DNA from: Thunnus maccoyii
Lineage: Eukaryota; Chordata; Actinopteri; Scombriformes; Scombridae
Direction of reading: 5' to 3'
Assembly (NCBI RefSeq): GCF_910596095.1
Contig: NC_056535.1
Span: forward strand, 25,948,505-26,012,504
DNA length: 64,000 nt
Shown here: positions 61,650-64,000 of the stretch, piece after piece
How positions within the stretch are numbered: position 1 is the first letter of the stretch
Layout: every line of letters starts with the position of its first letter
Translations under genes and position numbers: made by a program
The notes under the pieces: model-generated
Databases searched by the model: none
What the model saw: the letters and a program-made list of their open reading frames with translations, nothing else
What the model was told of the DNA's origin: nothing

Positions 61650-62115
61650 ATTGTCGCTCATAGTGATGAACCTACAGAGAGAATTGACACCCAACTCTGC
61701 AGCTCCTCCTGGCTTTACGGAGCTTCATAGCGAGTTTCATCTCATTGTTTAGCTGTCCGGTTGCAACTTTACTGTTTTAGTTCCCTCTCACCATTCTCAT
61801 AGTGTTTGGCTGCAGCAGGCAGCTGTTTTCAGAGAAAAAGGTCTGAAAACCCACTGTACACCACCTGTTCAGCACCAAACAACAAACAGACACAGTTAGT
61901 GATTAGCTGGTGAACACAGTGATGCTTTCAGCAGCTTAAGAGACAGATATTTGACTCAGGAGATGATAGAGACCAAAAACTGAGCTAAAAGAGAGAATAT
62001 TGGACTTCACCAGGTGGACAGAAACACAGCTCCAGATGGATGGTAATGTTCCTCTGTGTCCGCTGGATGTGTAAATAAGCAACTGTTTGCTAACAAGTTA
62101 TCGACTTAAAAGATG
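61650..62115 (+). repeat. Dispersed repeat A, copy 3
   Basis: Shares with copies 1 and 2: CAGCAGGCAGCTGTTTTCAG, CCCACTGTACACCAC, GTTAGTGATTAGCTGGTGAACA, AGAGAATATTGGA and GTGTAAATAAGCAACTGTTT. Directly abuts the next element. Confidence 0.88.
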
Positions 62116-62130
62116 ATGAATAATATGACC

Positions 62131-62600
62131 ATTGACTGTATATAAATATGGACGACGCATCTCCACTTCCTACCACTATGTATAAGTTAAGCCAAAATAT
62201 CTCCTTTCCGGGAGCTGCCAACTTGCTTGTCTGACGTCATGTCAAGTCGGGCGGCAGGATGATGGCCTGTGGGACACGGCCCCTCAGTCATCCCGATGTC
62301 TGACGGAGGTTTGAGAGTGGCTGTCACAGCTGTCAATCATGACGTCACTTTTTTATATCGTCAAAGAAACTTATCAGAAAAATGAGCACTTGGACAAACA
62401 TCAACGTGATGAGAACTACCTACCTAACTACCAGAAACCATCTTTCGGAAAAAATTGACTTTGATTTTTTAGTTTGGCTCAAGTCCCATCCGCTAACACG
62501 GAGGGGGTGGGACTTATGACCTATACTGCAGCTAGCTACCAGGAGGTGTTTTTGCTTCACTTTTGGGAGCTGTCACGATGTCCATATTTATATGACAGCG
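62131..62600. mobile_element. Non-autonomous DNA element with ATATAAATATGGAC termini
   Basis: The left end contains TGTATATAAATATGGACGA. The right end read inward contains TGTCATATAAATATGGACAT. The core is richer in GC than the flanks, with CTTGTCTGACGTCATG and GTCAATCATGACGTCA. I recognise it as an abundant teleost repeat but do not name the family. Confidence 0.65.
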
Positions 62601-62844
62601 TTGTGTTCACAACTTGTTTCCACTGTTCACATTAAGTGTTACACAATGTTCAGTTTGCATTGAACTGAAAAATATAAATGTAACTGTGGCGAGATGACAA
62701 TAAAGGACCTTGTATCCATGAAACACGAGTAAATACTTAAGATCGTGCTCATCTTGTACTATTACTGTATTTTACTTTTAACTATTAGTTATTAGTTATC
62801 AGTATAGGATTGGATGTGAAGATGGAGGTGATGGAGTTGGGAGA

Positions 62845-63015
62845 ACCCACCATTACGGTACATCTTCGGAGGAGAGCTGCTATTTGCGGGCCCTGGTGGG
62901 GCCAGCCGGTGTTGGCATGGCCTGAAAGGAGCCGTTCTCCTGCTGCCTGTGCCAAGTGGTGTCAATCTGCCACTGGCTTTCACAGCACGTCTTGCACTAG
63001 AGGTTGTGGGTAGAG
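62845..63015. other. GC-rich island of unknown nature
   Basis: About 170 bp of GC-rich DNA in AT-rich surroundings, with overlapping open frames on both strands. One minus-strand frame contains CCESQWQIDTTW and ends at a TAG. No splice structure or family match is clear. Could be a pseudogene fragment, an isolated exon or part of a repeat. Confidence 0.3.
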
Positions 63016-64000
63016 GACCAGGAATACATTAGGCAAAGCTGTTGAAACATATGGCCTCTCTTTGGATGCAACCGAGGACTTTGATTGATTTTGTGTCTAG
63101 CTTTGATTATTTTTTACATCGCATTTTAAACACATTGTAATTTAAGTAAATGTTCTTGAGAGACATTTAATTTCTTTTAATCCTTGTTTAACCTGTGTTT
63201 TTTTTTTTTTTGGCATTGCCTTAGAACAGCTGCTCTACTTCAACAGTTAAGAGTGCAACTTAAATAGCATTCAACAGTAGAGTTTTATTCACTTTTCTGA
63301 TCTCAATGTTTCTACAAGTTGAGGAATTTGAACTGGTGACTAGTCTGGTTCTCAGACCTTTAGACTGCTTTGATGTTGTAATTGATACATAATGCTATAA
63401 TGGTCCTTCCCCTCAAACCATCTTCTCTTCTTTCCTCTTTCCCATTCACTTACATTCACCTTCAGTCAGGAGGTTCGTGGATAGAAACCCGCTCTCTGTG
63501 AGGCAGACGCACTGGAATGCACAGCTGTTTTACAGGATTTTGTACTCTATACATCTTAAATGAAAGCTTGTTATCCATCATGTACAGCAAAGATAGATGT
63601 CCACAGCCTCCTGATTATGAATGCTTTATATATGGACCTGCATATCACTTCTTCATTTGACCATTTTTGACTCACACATTAAGTTTCAAAACCTTCTTGC
63701 AGTATATTCTAATATTTATATTTTTAATCAACCTTTTTATTGTTTTATGCCTGTAGGGTCAATTAGATTTTTGTGTTTGGCAGTAACTAGGTGGTCCACT
63801 TGTATTCAAGAGGTAACGCAAAACAATGATGAATTGAAGGTTTCAATGTTTTATTGACTTTAAAAGCATCTTTAGGAGCAAATAAATCTTTTTTCTTTAT
63901 TTTTAATAGGTTCTTCTTGAATAGCAGTTTGAAAGTTTCTAAGGAACTCAGTTGTAAATGTTAAGTGTTCTTGCGTCAGTCTGTCTAACAAATGACCAAT

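Larger units (their letters stand above)
43721..64000. other. About 20 kb upstream of csrp1 with no supported gene
   Basis: Apart from the repeats listed separately, I see no splice-flanked coding exon on either strand. Many short open frames exist but match nothing I know. Purine-rich DNA occurs at 43730-43870 and 47340-47430. The interval may hold csrp1 control elements or introns of a gene outside the window. Confidence 0.5.

Noticed and set aside
1..64000. CRISPR arrays, bacterial operons, rRNA genes or intact tRNA genes
   Set aside because: The window is eukaryotic and no such structure was seen; the only tRNA-like sequence is the head of the SINE-like element.

Overview
The window is vertebrate nuclear DNA, most likely from a teleost and probably a percomorph-type fish. 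Genes are split by GT-AG introns, coding exons are small and widely spaced, and the rest is AT-rich and full of repeats of kinds common in teleosts. Five protein-coding genes can be reconstructed from splice sites and reading frame. Four of them (pkp1, tnnt2, tnni1, csrp1) follow the order of human 1q32.1, which identifies the block as a conserved skin/muscle gene neighbourhood.

Layout. 1-2.4 kb (+): the last three coding exons and 3'UTR of smpd2, neutral sphingomyelinase; the rest lies left of the window. 2.4-5.5 kb: intergenic, with nested DNA-transposon remnants. 5.56-16.98 kb (+): complete pkp1 (plakophilin-1), 13 coding exons, 726 aa. 18.14-26.3 kb (-): complete troponin T gene, tnnt2 type, 13 coding exons including an 8-nt microexon and a 51-nt acidic cassette, 259 aa; it converges on pkp1. 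30.76-34.0 kb (-): complete slow-type troponin I gene tnni1, 7 coding exons including a 7-nt microexon, 188 aa. 40.3-43.7 kb (-): complete csrp1, two LIM domains, 192 aa. 44-64 kb: about 20 kb with no convincing gene, holding dispersed repeats, a dead Tc1-like element and microsatellites.

Function. pkp1 encodes a desmosomal plaque protein. tnnt2 and tnni1 encode two of the three subunits of the Ca2+ switch on striated-muscle thin filaments. csrp1 encodes a LIM-only protein of actin-rich and smooth-muscle cells. smpd2 makes ceramide from sphingomyelin and is not functionally related. lad1 and phlda3, which sit inside this block in human, were not found.

Least explained parts: (i) a 45-residue coding-like terminal exon on the minus strand at 38.24-38.38 kb, with a good acceptor, a stop and a nearby AATAAA, which I cannot assign; (ii) repeated GTGGGCTTAA-type motifs in both orientations around it (37.3-39.0 kb), suggesting an unclassified mobile element; (iii) a perfect 37-bp palindrome in a troponin T intron; (iv) a near-identical 500-bp tandem duplication in a pkp1 intron. 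No previously undescribed system could be demonstrated; the 37-39 kb interval is the best candidate for follow-up.
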